DNA of 64,000 bases from assembly GCA_045807745.1 (NCBI GenBank), contig JBJMGT010000007.1, forward strand, positions 62,001 through 126,000, given 5' to 3'. The DNA comes from QHXQ01 sp045807745. GTDB lineage: Bacteria; Acidobacteriota; Blastocatellia; Pyrinomonadales; Pyrinomonadaceae. Below the pieces are notes generated by a model, which did not search any database, was not told the origin of the DNA, and saw nothing but the letters and a program-made list of their open reading frames with translations. Each line of letters begins with the position of its first letter. Position 1 is the first letter of the stretch. Position numbers and translations under genes: made by a program. Below, in pieces: positions 37,801 to 45,626 of the stretch.

Positions 37801-38203
37801 TCTCGACGCTGGCGGCCGTGACGAGCACTTCCTCAGTCACATTCTGTACGCTGAGTGTGACGTTGGCGGTGAGTGCGGTGCCGACCTCGACGTGATAGCC
37901 GGTCTGCGTGGCCTTGCCGAAGCCGCTGGCCGATACCTCAACGGTGTAGTCGCCGGGCTTAAGTTGAATGGCCTGGAACTCGCCGTTCTCATTAGTTGTA
38001 AAGGTCTGGGAGAAGCCGATGTCCGGGCTAGTGACCGTCACCGTTGCATTGGGTACGGCCGCGCCTTGGGGGTCTTTGACAGTCCCGACGATCTGACCTG
38101 CGGCGGCCTGCGACTGAGCATTGGCGTTAATAAAACCAAAGCCCAGACAGAGCACCACGAGCATCAGCGCGCAGGCTGATCTAAGTAGGGGTGTATTCGA
38201 CAT
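34850..38203 (-). CDS. TonB-dependent receptor, Oar-like, with carboxypeptidase regulatory-like domain
   Basis: 1,117 residues from the ATG at 38203 (GAAAGGA upstream; a TTG 21 codons earlier is less likely). Signal peptide about 1-30 ending NANAQ. The N-terminal beta sandwich (GQIVGTVKDPQGAAVPNATV) is the CarboxypepD_reg-like domain. The plug has INGRRFQDFVL and VQIDGGDYDNPFFGG, followed by a large beta barrel ending in the aromatic-rich IQLGLRLKF, as outer-membrane assembly requires. Such receptors are numerous in Acidobacteriota and import carbohydrates or metal complexes, or serve adhesion. No neighbour reveals the ligand. The 38204-38568 gap upstream holds its promoter and the repeat at 38510. 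Confidence 0.92.
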   Translation of the reverse strand: MSNTPLLRSACALMLVVLCLGFGFINANAQSQAAAGQIVGTVKDPQGAAVPNATVTVTSPDIGFSQTFTTNENGEFQAIQLKPGDYTVEVSASGFGKATQTGYHVEVGTALTANVTLSVQNVTEEVLVTAASVETTQVQTSTNLNDTSISKLPINGRRFQDFVLATPTAQIDPQRGQISLVGQRGINSNVQIDGGDYDNPFFGGLRGGERSNQAFTIPQGAVREFQVVASGYNAEFGRSTGGIISVVTKSGTNDFHGDAFYVDRPKDFAHRNAFGQVASPTQQQFGGSVGGPLWLPRFGEGGPTHFGGKDKAFFFVAYEQQKLLQSRSVLMNTLRATGITTGTIASGISEALNFSLGQEGPYQQTNDAKVFLTRMDFNINQKNQFNIRYNYSTNSALNSVTAGTSLTPTTNSALTNNGTEGDRSHTVVGSLTTFFSPTLVNELRGQYSVEDRPRLANTIAPELRANYGIFGTVNFLPTTESDSRKQFADSVTNIRGTHTFKFGGEMNLAKASQVFAFRQFGSFTFTNTGTDATTNIRTLRILSVGGNTNGGTSNGNTTGTILDPINRFDDTSVRYTRQIGNGLAAFSSPTYAAYAQDAWRIRPNFTLNYGLRYEAQFMPTPQTTNNTLTDTVAGANLPLGRVNPRALPDQKNQWAPRGGFAWDPWKDGKGVIRGFGGVYYAYTPLITLAAPFNNFRTPPGDVSAQLPSTGLPASLNTVYKQFLSIGINLNNFPLNALPTLTLDQFNQINANIAAAGGTLASPLTGLQVVAGSEHLRNPRSTQFGAGVEREVARGLTVGANFDYVNTVHLNFNRDYDLPAPIVRTGDLSQRPFFGVVSSTVIGAQNRPIAALGNTGYVQVRDASARSLYRGLTFRGQLRRKFGQFDAFYTLAKNLDSDSTERNATFATYENPFNLKPEYNFASLDRRHTFAFNTVIHAPFDFEVAVNSRYLSGAPIDVSVSSIVAPAGALNADGTVMTSAQYAALVTLQGSTTGDLNQDTTFPDRPFIAPGVSSKRNSYRNLPQRFTDLRIQRNFRFKERFELSPSFEMFNVFNFKNLQFASTTATNYGNPGINEKTGAFLAPSNPSFLQLRDAAGNLRNTNGAATPTQIQLGLRLKF

Positions 38204-38509
38204 AGTTCGTCCTTTTCTTTCAATTGTTGTTGCTGAATCGGGCCACTGCCGAGCGCGTGCGATCAACCCTGCCCGAAGAATGTCTGTTGGATTACCCTGT
38301 GTGGTAACAAAGACGGCCCGCGTGAAAGCGAACTTATAACATAACAGCCGCCGCTTACGCGAGTCTAACGGCGTGGTTATGGGGCAGTTAAATACTACAA
38401 AAAAATAGACGAGGCAAGGCCGTCGAGCACAATTTCGTCACACACTTACCGCTCAGCCCGCACCGCTGGGCCTACGCATCTCTCGGCCGGCTTTGTCCAA
38501 CGGAAGGTT

Positions 38510-38543
38510 CTTGCCCAACGAAAGGTGAGCCTGCCCAACGATT
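38510..38543 (+). repeat. Left flanking repeat of the HAD gene
   Basis: CTTGCCCAACGA and, 20 bases on, CCTGCCCAACGATT. The same two motifs with the same 20-base offset recur at 39230-39263, so the two repeats bracket the HAD gene. The rest of the 38204-38568 gap shows nothing clear. Confidence 0.75.
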
Positions 38544-38568
38544 ACGGTATGATGACCGTCTAATCCAG

Positions 38569-39201
38569 ATGATCAGAGCCATCATTTTTGATTTGGACAA
38601 CTGCCTGAGCGCGGCGGACGAAGTAGGGCGCGGGCTGCTCGAACCCGTCTTCGACGCCATCAGGCGGGCGAACAAGGGCACGCTCCCCGGCGCGGCGCTC
38701 GCACGGGCTTTCGAGGACTGCTGGCGGCATCCGTTGGATTGGGTCGCGCGCGAGTACGGCTTCACCGACGAGATGCTGGCTGCCGGGTGGGAGGTGGCCG
38801 CGCGCACAGAAGTCGCAGCCCCGATGCGTGGCTACCCTGACCTTGGCGCGCTGGCGGAACTCCCGGCCATGCTTTTCCTCGTGACTTCCGGCTTCCGTCG
38901 CCTGCAAGACAGCAAGATCAGGGCGCTCGGCTTCGAGTCGCTGTTCGAGGGCGTACAGGTTGACGCGATTGACGAAGCCGACCGGCAAGGCAAGGAGGGA
39001 CTCTTCCGAGAGATTCTGAAGACCTACCAACTCGCGCCCGAAGAAGTGTTGATCGTGGGCGACAACCCTGACTCGGAGCTTGAGGCCGGCAACCGGCTGG
39101 GGCTGTGCACCGTGCAAATCTTACGGCCGGGCGTGCCGCGCGGCGATAACGCGACGCACTACATTCATAGCCTGGCCGAGTTGAAGGGCCTCTTATCGTA
39201 A
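38569..39201 (+). CDS. HAD-superfamily hydrolase
   Basis: 210 residues. Motif I FDLDNCLSAAD (nucleophile Asp8, Asp10), motif II FLVTSGFRRL, and motif IV VGDNPDSELEAGNRLG. Of the pyrimidine-nucleotidase/PGP-like type with a small helical cap. Substrate unknown. No good Shine-Dalgarno is visible before the ATG. Bracketed by direct repeats (38510, 39230), which may mark it as a mobile or acquired unit. Composition is like its neighbours. Confidence 0.85.
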   Translation: MIRAIIFDLDNCLSAADEVGRGLLEPVFDAIRRANKGTLPGAALARAFEDCWRHPLDWVAREYGFTDEMLAAGWEVAARTEVAAPMRGYPDLGALAELPAMLFLVTSGFRRLQDSKIRALGFESLFEGVQVDAIDEADRQGKEGLFREILKTYQLAPEEVLIVGDNPDSELEAGNRLGLCTVQILRPGVPRGDNATHYIHSLAELKGLLS

Positions 39202-39229
39202 AACTCGACCCTGCCCGCCGGCACAGAAT

Positions 39230-39263
39230 CTTGCCCAACAATTCCAATTCCTGCCCAACGATT
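39230..39263 (+). repeat. Right flanking repeat of the HAD gene
   Basis: Matches 38510-38543 in both GCCCAAC motifs and their spacing (CCTGCCCAACGATT is identical). GCCCAACAATTCC also resembles the inverse-core end of integron attC sites, and GTTAGGC follows at 39283, but no attC stem is visible between them. Confidence 0.7.
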
Positions 39264-39355
39264 CACCCGTCAAAACCGTTCCGTTAGGCAAAGCCGGCGC
39301 AAGGCACGCCGCACAGATGATCGGCAGTTTCGTCGCACTGCAACAAGGTTTCGCA

Positions 39356-39443
39356 TTTGCGCCAGAGGGGGGAAACAAACGTGGCGCAAACGTCGACCGC
39401 CCCGGCCGTTTCCCAAGAGGAAGGAGACTGTCCGGGGCGGTCG
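39356..39443. other. Two adjacent hairpins of unknown role
   Basis: Stem 1: TTTGCGCCA/TGGCGCAAA (39356-39390, 17-base loop). Stem 2: CGACCGCCCCGG and its complement (39394-39405, 39432-39443). They lie in the 319-base gap between convergent genes. Could be terminators or a structured RNA; no T-run follows either stem. Confidence 0.6.
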
Positions 39444-39452
39444 TATGAAGAG

Positions 39453-39516
39453 TAGAGGTCAGAGTCAGAGATTAGTAAGAACTTTTTATCTAACCTCTGA
39501 CCTCTAACCTCTAACT
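39453..39516. repeat. Heptamer palindrome (unit TCTAACC)
   Basis: The right arm 39490-39516 is four units of TCTRACC type, period 7; the left arm 39453-39475 is an imperfect complement. Ends four bases before the thiolase stop codon. Confidence 0.85.
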
Positions 39517-39520
39517 TCTT

Positions 39521-40702
39521 TTATGTTCGCTCGATGATCATGGCGATGCCTTGCCCGCCGCCGATGCAGGCGGTGGCGAGACCGTAGCGCCCACCACGTC
39601 GTTTCAGTTCCAATAACACCGTGAGCACCAACCGCGTGCCCGTCGCGCCGAGTGGATGACCGAGCGCGATGGCACCGCCGTTGACGTTTGTGCGGGCGCG
39701 CTCAAGTCCGAGTTCTTTTTCAACCGCGAGGTACTGCCCGGCGAAAGCTTCGTTGACTTCGATGAGATCGATCTGGTCAAGCGTCAGCCCGGCTTTCTCT
39801 AAAGCCTTACGCGTGGCGGGCACAGGCCCGATGCCCATGATGTCCGGCTCGACGCCGGCATAAGCCCAACTGACTACTCGGCCGAGCGGTTGGACGCCGC
39901 GTTCTTTGACGTAATCCGCGCCCGCGATGACGAGCGCCGCCGCGCCGTCCACGATCCCTGAAGCGTTGCCGGCGGTGACGAAGCCGTCCTTGCTAAACGC
40001 GGTCGGCAGCTTCGCCAAGATTTCGAGCGTCGTATCGGGGCGCAAGTGATCGTCCGCGTCCACGACCTTCACGCCTTTGCGCGTCTTCACTTCGACCGGT
40101 GTGATCTCTGCGGCGAACACACCCGCCGCTTGCGCGCGCTGCGCCTCTTGTTGCGAGCGCAAGGCGTATTCGTCCTGCTCGGCGCGCGAGATTTCATAGC
40201 GGCGCGCAAGATTCTCGGCCGTGCCCGCCATCGTCGTGTTGCAGTACGTATCTAAGAGCGCGACCATCAGACTGTCTTCCAACTTGCCCTGCCCAAGCGC
40301 GAACCCGCTGCGCGCGCCGTAGATGACATGCGGCGCTTGCGACATAGACTCCATGCCGCCGACGAGCGCGGTACGCGCTTCGCCGAGTTGAATCATCTGC
40401 GCGCCCGACACGATTGCTTGAATGCCACTGCCGCATAGCCGGTTGACGGTGAGCGCCGGTCTGTCCGCCGGCACGCCCGCCTTCAGCGCGACGTGGCGCG
40501 CGCCGTAGATCGCGTCGCCGGAAGTCTGCAATGCGTTGCCGACGACGGTATGATCGATCTCTTCGGCCGCCACACCCGTCGCTGCAAGCGCGCCGCGCGC
40601 GGCCGTCGCACCGAGATCAATCGCCTTCACATCCTTCAACGCGCCGACGTATTCGGTCATCGGCGTGCGCTTACCACCTAAAATGAAAACGTCACGAGAC
40701 AT
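39521..40702 (-). CDS. Thiolase (acetyl-CoA C-acetyltransferase)
   Basis: 393 residues, full length. Nucleophile Cys in NRLCGSGIQA (about residue 90), NEAFAGQ, catalytic His in GGAIALGHPLGATG, and the second Cys in ATACIGGGQG. Condenses two acetyl-CoA or cleaves 3-ketoacyl-CoA, in fatty-acid, polyhydroxyalkanoate or mevalonate-type metabolism. It stands alone, so the direction of use is unclear. ATG start with AAAGGCAAG upstream. Confidence 0.94.
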   Translation of the reverse strand: MSRDVFILGGKRTPMTEYVGALKDVKAIDLGATAARGALAATGVAAEEIDHTVVGNALQTSGDAIYGARHVALKAGVPADRPALTVNRLCGSGIQAIVSGAQMIQLGEARTALVGGMESMSQAPHVIYGARSGFALGQGKLEDSLMVALLDTYCNTTMAGTAENLARRYEISRAEQDEYALRSQQEAQRAQAAGVFAAEITPVEVKTRKGVKVVDADDHLRPDTTLEILAKLPTAFSKDGFVTAGNASGIVDGAAALVIAGADYVKERGVQPLGRVVSWAYAGVEPDIMGIGPVPATRKALEKAGLTLDQIDLIEVNEAFAGQYLAVEKELGLERARTNVNGGAIALGHPLGATGTRLVLTVLLELKRRGGRYGLATACIGGGQGIAMIIERT

Positions 40703-40796
40703 ACGAGACTTGCCTTTCTAAAGCCTTAAATTCTGTCGTCGGTTCAGACTAGCAAACAGGTTGGAGTGGGTCAATTTACGAGCATCTGCGAAAAGT

Positions 40797-40825
40797 TTGA
40801 CAGGCTTTAAATGTTCCCCTATTGT
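40797..40825 (+). promoter_or_regulatory. Possible sigma-70-type promoter
   Basis: Perfect TTGACA (40797-40802), 17-base spacer, TATTGT (40820-40825). It points toward the trypsin-like protease gene 184 bases downstream. Nothing else was found in the 306-base gap 40703-41008. Confidence 0.4.
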
Positions 40826-41008
40826 GTGTAGCCGCTACGCCTCGCAGATACCAACGCAGAACTCCACCGTACGTTCTAGACGCATTGGGAACATGATCAA
40901 GGACAACATTCTCCCGCCCGCTGTAGAGTTGCGGCCCTAGTGGTTTAAGAAAACACCTGACCGGGCCGGCAACAAACTGTAGGCGCTAGTTTGTTTGAGG
41001 AGGCTCAG

Positions 41009-41737
41009 ATGGAAAGAAAGATATACGGCTTTGTTTTTCTGGCCATGCTGCTATCTCTGCCGGGGCCAAAATGCGCCGCGCAGACCACGGCCAGCGACGT
41101 GTTGAAACAACAAGAACGCTACAGCTTGTCGCTGGATTTGGAGTTCAGCCGGAAGAAAGGCAATCCGCTGGAACGCAGTGTGTCTGTTATTTTTGGCGCG
41201 GATCTCAATGCCTACGCGACCGGCTTTCTGGTCGGGGACGGCCTTGTGATGACGGCCTATCATGTTGTGTCCGGCGAACTCAGCGATGTAAAGAAGCTGA
41301 ACATGGGCTTCAAGTCCAATGATCAACTGAACGTGCGGGTCTTTATCAAGGGGTGTCGGGCGACAGTCATCAAGATTGATAAAGAGGCAGATTTGGCGCT
41401 GCTGGAAGTATGCCGATCACAAAAACAGATTAAAGCGCCCGCGTTTCAAACGGCCCCCGGCAAAGATGAGAAGCTCGTGCTCATCGCGCGCCCGCACGGC
41501 GATAGGATGGTGAGCCACGGCATCTTTTACGGTTCCTATACGTTGCGCGGGCAAGAGTATTTGTCGGCGAAAATTGAAGGGCACGATGGCTATTCTGGTA
41601 GCCCCGTCTATAACCACAAAGGCGAGTTGGTTGGCATCTTCACCGGCTACGACTGGGCTCAGGATGTGGCGCTGATTAGTCCGGGCAGCAAAGCGCAAAA
41701 GCTGCTCGAAGACTACATGGCCAATCCTAAACCTTGA
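41009..41737 (+). CDS. Secreted trypsin-like serine protease
   Basis: 242 residues from the ATG at 41009, which follows GAGGAGG; a TTG six codons upstream would engulf that site. Signal peptide about 1-23 (IYGFVFLAMLLSL, cleavage near CAAQ). Chymotrypsin-fold triad: His in MTAYHVVSG, Asp in EADLALLEV, Ser in GYSGSPVYN. There is no PDZ domain, unlike DegP/HtrA. Probably acts in the periplasm or outside. The 175-base gap to the S41 peptidase shows no feature. Confidence 0.85.
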   Translation: MERKIYGFVFLAMLLSLPGPKCAAQTTASDVLKQQERYSLSLDLEFSRKKGNPLERSVSVIFGADLNAYATGFLVGDGLVMTAYHVVSGELSDVKKLNMGFKSNDQLNVRVFIKGCRATVIKIDKEADLALLEVCRSQKQIKAPAFQTAPGKDEKLVLIARPHGDRMVSHGIFYGSYTLRGQEYLSAKIEGHDGYSGSPVYNHKGELVGIFTGYDWAQDVALISPGSKAQKLLEDYMANPKP

Positions 41738-41912
41738 AGTAATGGTCATGGCCAATGCGCCGCGCCGCGCCGTAAGCAACGGTGCGCGCTTTTCACGCGC
41801 GCGCGTCTTATGCTATGTTTGCGCGTCCGCTTTATGCGTGCCTCGCGAGGTTTTACTCACCGGCGTGCTCTAAATTCCAAGGTCACAATTAATTCTTCAG
41901 GAGTTTCCCTCA

Positions 41913-43262
41913 ATGCGTAACAAGCTAAGCTTTCCCTCGCTAACTCTGAACCCGCTGCGGCTGTGGGCCGCCGTGCTCGCGCTCACGCTCTGGGCGGGCG
42001 CACACGCGCCGGCGCAAGCACAATCGCTCAGCCTTGATCGCGGGCGGTGTCAAGACATGCTCCAAGTGCTCAAGGACGATATCAAAAATAACTACTACGA
42101 CCCGACCTTTCACGGCATCGATCTGGACGCGCGCTTTAAGGCGGCCGATGAGAAGTTGAAGCAGGCCACATCGCGCGGGCAGATGTTCGGCATCATCGCG
42201 CAAACGCTGCTGGACTTTAAAGACTCGCACCTCTTCTTCCTGCCGCCCGAACGCGCCAGCCGCACGGACTATGGTTGGCAGGTGCAGATGATCGGCGACG
42301 ACAGCTACATCGTGGCCGTCAAGCCCGGCAGCGACGCAGAAGCCAAGGGTCTCAAACCCGGCGACCACGTACTCGGGGTGGACAACCTCGGCCTGATCCG
42401 CGACAACATCTCCACCTTCAAATATCTCTACTACGCGCTCAGGCCGCGCGGCGGCGCGCACCTCATCGTGCAGTCGCCGGGCGGGCCGGAGCGCGAGTTG
42501 GACGTGGCGGCCAAAGTCAATCAGGGCAAGTTGGTCATGGACTTGACCAATAGCACAGACCTCTGGGCGCTCATCCGCGAATCAGATAACGAGGATCGCC
42601 TGCACCGGCACAGGTATTACGAGGTGGGCAACGACCTGATGATCTGGAAGATGCCGCAGTTCGACCTGCCGCGCGAAAAGGCCTACGACATGATGGCGAA
42701 GGCCGGCAAACACAAGGCGCTCATCCTTGACCTGCGCGGCAACCAAGGCGGCTACGAGGAGACGCTGCTCGCCATGCTCGGCGCGCTCTTTAAAGAGGAC
42801 ACGAAGATCGGCGACCTGAAACGGCGCAAGGAGAACAAGCCGATGCTGGCCAAAGCGCACGGCTCGGAGAAGATGTTCGGCGGGCAGTTGATCGTGCTCG
42901 TGGACAGCGAATCCGGTTCGTCAGCGGAAATTTTCGCGCGCGTCGTGCAGTTGCAGCAACTCGGCACGGTCATCGGCGACCGCACGGCCGGCGCGGTCAT
43001 GCGCGCCAAATCCTACGACCACAAGATCGGCACTGATGTCGTCGTCTTCTACGGCGCGAGTGTGACGGACGCCGACGTGATCCTGTCGGACGGCAAGAGT
43101 CTGGAGAAGGTCGGCGTCACGCCCGACAAGTTGCTGCTGCCGACGGGCGCAGACCTGGCCGCCGGGCGCGACCCCGTGCTCGCTTACGCCGCCTCGCTCG
43201 CCGGCGTGAAACTTGAGCCGGAGAAGGCCGGCGCGCTCTTCCCCATCGAATGGCACAAGTAA
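41913..43262 (+). CDS. S41-family C-terminal processing-type peptidase
   Basis: 449 residues. Signal peptide 1-36 (WAAVLALTLWAGAHAPAQAQ). A PDZ-like domain (about 120-200; LKPGDHVLGVDN) leads to the tail-specific protease domain with LRGNQGGYEE and DSESGSSAEIFA, whose Ser is the expected nucleophile. The catalytic Lys of CtpA-type enzymes is not certain. AGGAG precedes the ATG. Followed by a terminator at 43293. May degrade or mature envelope proteins. Confidence 0.86.
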   Translation: MRNKLSFPSLTLNPLRLWAAVLALTLWAGAHAPAQAQSLSLDRGRCQDMLQVLKDDIKNNYYDPTFHGIDLDARFKAADEKLKQATSRGQMFGIIAQTLLDFKDSHLFFLPPERASRTDYGWQVQMIGDDSYIVAVKPGSDAEAKGLKPGDHVLGVDNLGLIRDNISTFKYLYYALRPRGGAHLIVQSPGGPERELDVAAKVNQGKLVMDLTNSTDLWALIRESDNEDRLHRHRYYEVGNDLMIWKMPQFDLPREKAYDMMAKAGKHKALILDLRGNQGGYEETLLAMLGALFKEDTKIGDLKRRKENKPMLAKAHGSEKMFGGQLIVLVDSESGSSAEIFARVVQLQQLGTVIGDRTAGAVMRAKSYDHKIGTDVVVFYGASVTDADVILSDGKSLEKVGVTPDKLLLPTGADLAAGRDPVLAYAASLAGVKLEPEKAGALFPIEWHK

Positions 43263-43292
43263 ACGACGAGCATTAACCGACGACTAATACGG

Positions 43293-43324
43293 ACGGCGCG
43301 GGCCCCTCGGCCCACGCCGTTTTC
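43293..43324 (+). terminator. Terminator after the S41 peptidase gene
   Basis: ACGGCG-GGGC stem pairs with GCCC-CGCCGT (one bulged base) around a short loop, followed by four T. It lies 30 bases after the stop codon. Confidence 0.8.
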
Positions 43325-43343
43325 ATCTTCAGTTGGCAACAAA

Positions 43344-44165
43344 TCACGCGCGGAACTTGTGCGCCGCGCGGTAGCGGTGGAGTAGTTCTTCGAGGAAGCC
43401 TTCATAGGTGAACTGCGCGAGGTCGAACGAGGGGCGCAGCTTATAGAGGATGGGCGTGGCGATGCGCCAAGCCATCCATTGGCGCGGGCCGTCGCTTAAG
43501 TCCCAACGCCGGCGCAGGAACGCTTCGACCACTTCGATCTCACGCTCGCTCAACTGCTGCACGTCCCCATCGAACGGGACGGGTTTGAACGAGCGGCGGA
43601 GCGCCGCGTCGCTCATCGGCGCGTTGAAGAGTTCGGCGAAGGTCGGCGCTTCCGTCTCGCGCTCGCGCACGACGACCGTGCCCGCGACGAAATCGCCCAC
43701 GCGCTGATCGCGCTCGCTCGCAAAGACCGACACCAGCCCGATTGAATAGAACGGAAACGGCATCATATCGAACAGGCGCAAGAGATTCCGCGCGCCTGCT
43801 TCCCAAAACGTCACGGGTCGCCCGTCCTCGCGAATGACGCGCAACCGCAGCCACAGCTTGCCCGGCGTCTGTCCGTTCCACAGCCACTCGAACAGCGCGA
43901 AATAACCCGACCAGATCAGAAAGACGGCGATGATCAATAGGGCCGTCACCCACTTCGGCGCGTCCGCCAGCCGGTCGCTGAAACGACCGAGCAGCCCCGC
44001 CCATTGCAAAACGAGCGCGAGCAACAGAATGAGCAGCACCTGCAACCCATGATCGACCGCACACGCGAGGAAGCGATTACCAAGCGACGCCAACGCGAAG
44101 TGCAACGGCACGCGCTCCGGCGTCTCGATGATCAGCGTTTCGTCAGTTGGGCTGGCGGCAGACAT
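43344..44165 (-). CDS. RDD-family membrane protein
   Basis: 273 residues. Starts with a short cytoplasmic segment, then LASLGNRFLACAVDHGLQVLLILLLAL, which holds the R-x5-D arrangement of the RDD domain, and further helices around WVTALLIIAVFLIWSGY and near residue 140. NGQTPGKLWLRLRVI is the conserved family loop. A soluble, acidic C-terminal half (about 170-273) is not recognised. Relatives may transport Na+ or H+. It lies seven bases after the sulfatase gene stop, so is co-transcribed. Confidence 0.82.
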   Translation of the reverse strand: MSAASPTDETLIIETPERVPLHFALASLGNRFLACAVDHGLQVLLILLLALVLQWAGLLGRFSDRLADAPKWVTALLIIAVFLIWSGYFALFEWLWNGQTPGKLWLRLRVIREDGRPVTFWEAGARNLLRLFDMMPFPFYSIGLVSVFASERDQRVGDFVAGTVVVRERETEAPTFAELFNAPMSDAALRRSFKPVPFDGDVQQLSEREIEVVEAFLRRRWDLSDGPRQWMAWRIATPILYKLRPSFDLAQFTYEGFLEELLHRYRAAHKFRA

Positions 44166-44172
44166 CGCTTAA

Positions 44173-45552
44173 CTAATCTTCGCGCTGGTGGAGCTGGCGC
44201 GGCAACACCTCTTTGTCCCAAGCGGCGAACTCGGCTTTCAGTTGCGCGAACTCGCGCGGGCGCGCTTGTTTCAAGTCGCCGTTCTCACGCTCGTCCGCTG
44301 CGAGATTGAAGAGATACTCTGCCTGTCCGTCGTGCCAGTATTTTAAGTCGCCGTGGCGCACTGCGCTCTGCTTTTGGTGACGCCAGAACAATGTGCGCGC
44401 GAAGGGCGGCGCGCCGCCGGGCCGCATAATAGGCAGCATGTCCACACCGTCGAGTTTGTGTTGCGCGTCTGCCAGCGTGCCTGTCGCTGAAAGGATCGTC
44501 GCCGTCCAGTCCATCGTGATCGCGACCTGCTGCGTGATGTGCCCGGCGGCAACCATCGAGGGCCAGCGCACGACGGCGGGCACGCGTATGCCGCCTTCGC
44601 GCAACTCGTCCTTCTCGCCCGTGAAGGGCCAGTTGTAAGAGAAACGCTCGCCGCCGTTGTCGCTTGTGAAAATGACGAGCGTGTCTTGCGCCAGACCGGC
44701 AGCCGCAAGCGCCTTTAGCACGCGCCCGATCCCTTCGTCCATGCGCGCAACCATCGCGGCGTAGATTTTGAGCGAGCCGCCGTTGCGGAACTCCGTGAAA
44801 CCGAGCTTCGGCGGCTGGCTCAAACGTTCGTCGCGCGGGCCTTCCCAAGGCCAGTGCGGCGCATTGTAATGGAGGCTGAGATAGAACGGGCGCGTGCGGC
44901 GGCGTCTGACATAAGCGATGGCGCGCTCGGTGAGCAGGTCGGTCAGATAGCCGACGCGCTCCGGCGGCACTTCCGCCTCGTTCTCGAAAAAATCCGGCTC
45001 ATTGTTCGCGTCGCGATGCGTGAAGTAGTCAGCGCCGCCGCTCATGATGCCGTAGAACTCTGCAAAGCCGCTCTTCAGCGGCCCGTACTTCGGCAGATAA
45101 CCCAAGTGCCACTTGCCGATCAGCGCCGTCTCGTAGTCGTTAGCTGTTAAGAGCGAGGCGACAGTCGGGAACGCAGGATCAAGACCCGTGTGCCCGCCTT
45201 CCTGCTTACGCCACGGCAGCGGTTCGATAAGGCCGACGGCGTGGCGCGCGGGATACTGGCCCGTGATGAAGGCGCAACGCGTCGGCGTGCAGACGGGCGA
45301 AGCGGAATAGGCTTGCGTGAAACGCGTGCCCTGCGCGGCGAGCGCGTCCAAGTTGGGCGTGCGATAGTCGGGGCGGCCGTAGCAACTGAGATCACCCCAA
45401 CCGAGATCGTCGGCCAAGATGAACAGCACATTCGGGCGGCTGCGGCCGCGCGCGACACCGAGCGGTTTAGTTGCGCCCCCGACCAGCGTGCCCGCGACGG
45501 CCGCGCCCAAAAATTCTCGCCGACTAATCTCTTTCAGCTCGCGTTTTATCAT
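44173..45552 (-). CDS. Arylsulfatase-family sulfatase
   Basis: 459 residues from the ATG at 45552 (GGAGGG upstream). A Tat-type start, SRREFLGAAVAGTLVGG, predicts export. Metal-binding PNVLFILADDLGWGD, and the active-site motif C-T-P-T-R in SPVCTPTRCAFITG, where Cys becomes formylglycine; a maturase (anSME or FGE) must act but is not in the window. GKWHLG and TSDNGGE are further hallmarks. Cleaves sulfate esters, perhaps from polysaccharides. Confidence 0.93.
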   Translation of the reverse strand: MIKRELKEISRREFLGAAVAGTLVGGATKPLGVARGRSRPNVLFILADDLGWGDLSCYGRPDYRTPNLDALAAQGTRFTQAYSASPVCTPTRCAFITGQYPARHAVGLIEPLPWRKQEGGHTGLDPAFPTVASLLTANDYETALIGKWHLGYLPKYGPLKSGFAEFYGIMSGGADYFTHRDANNEPDFFENEAEVPPERVGYLTDLLTERAIAYVRRRRTRPFYLSLHYNAPHWPWEGPRDERLSQPPKLGFTEFRNGGSLKIYAAMVARMDEGIGRVLKALAAAGLAQDTLVIFTSDNGGERFSYNWPFTGEKDELREGGIRVPAVVRWPSMVAAGHITQQVAITMDWTATILSATGTLADAQHKLDGVDMLPIMRPGGAPPFARTLFWRHQKQSAVRHGDLKYWHDGQAEYLFNLAADERENGDLKQARPREFAQLKAEFAAWDKEVLPRQLHQRED

Positions 45553-45626
45553 CAGCCCTCCGCTGATTTGCCGTGAGACTGCTTGTAAGGGCCAGTTTGT
45601 GCGGCGGCGCACGGCTGCGCAAAAAA

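Noticed and set aside
39233..39289. Complete integron attC site after the HAD gene
   Set aside because: GCCCAAC and GTTAGGC are 57 bases apart in the right order, but the inner L boxes are not complementary, so no attC stem forms.
39356..39443. Cyclic di-GMP (GEMM) riboswitch
   Set aside because: GGCGCAAACG and CCGGCC recall the motif, but conserved bases and the tetraloop receptor do not line up, and no gene lies downstream in a regulated position.
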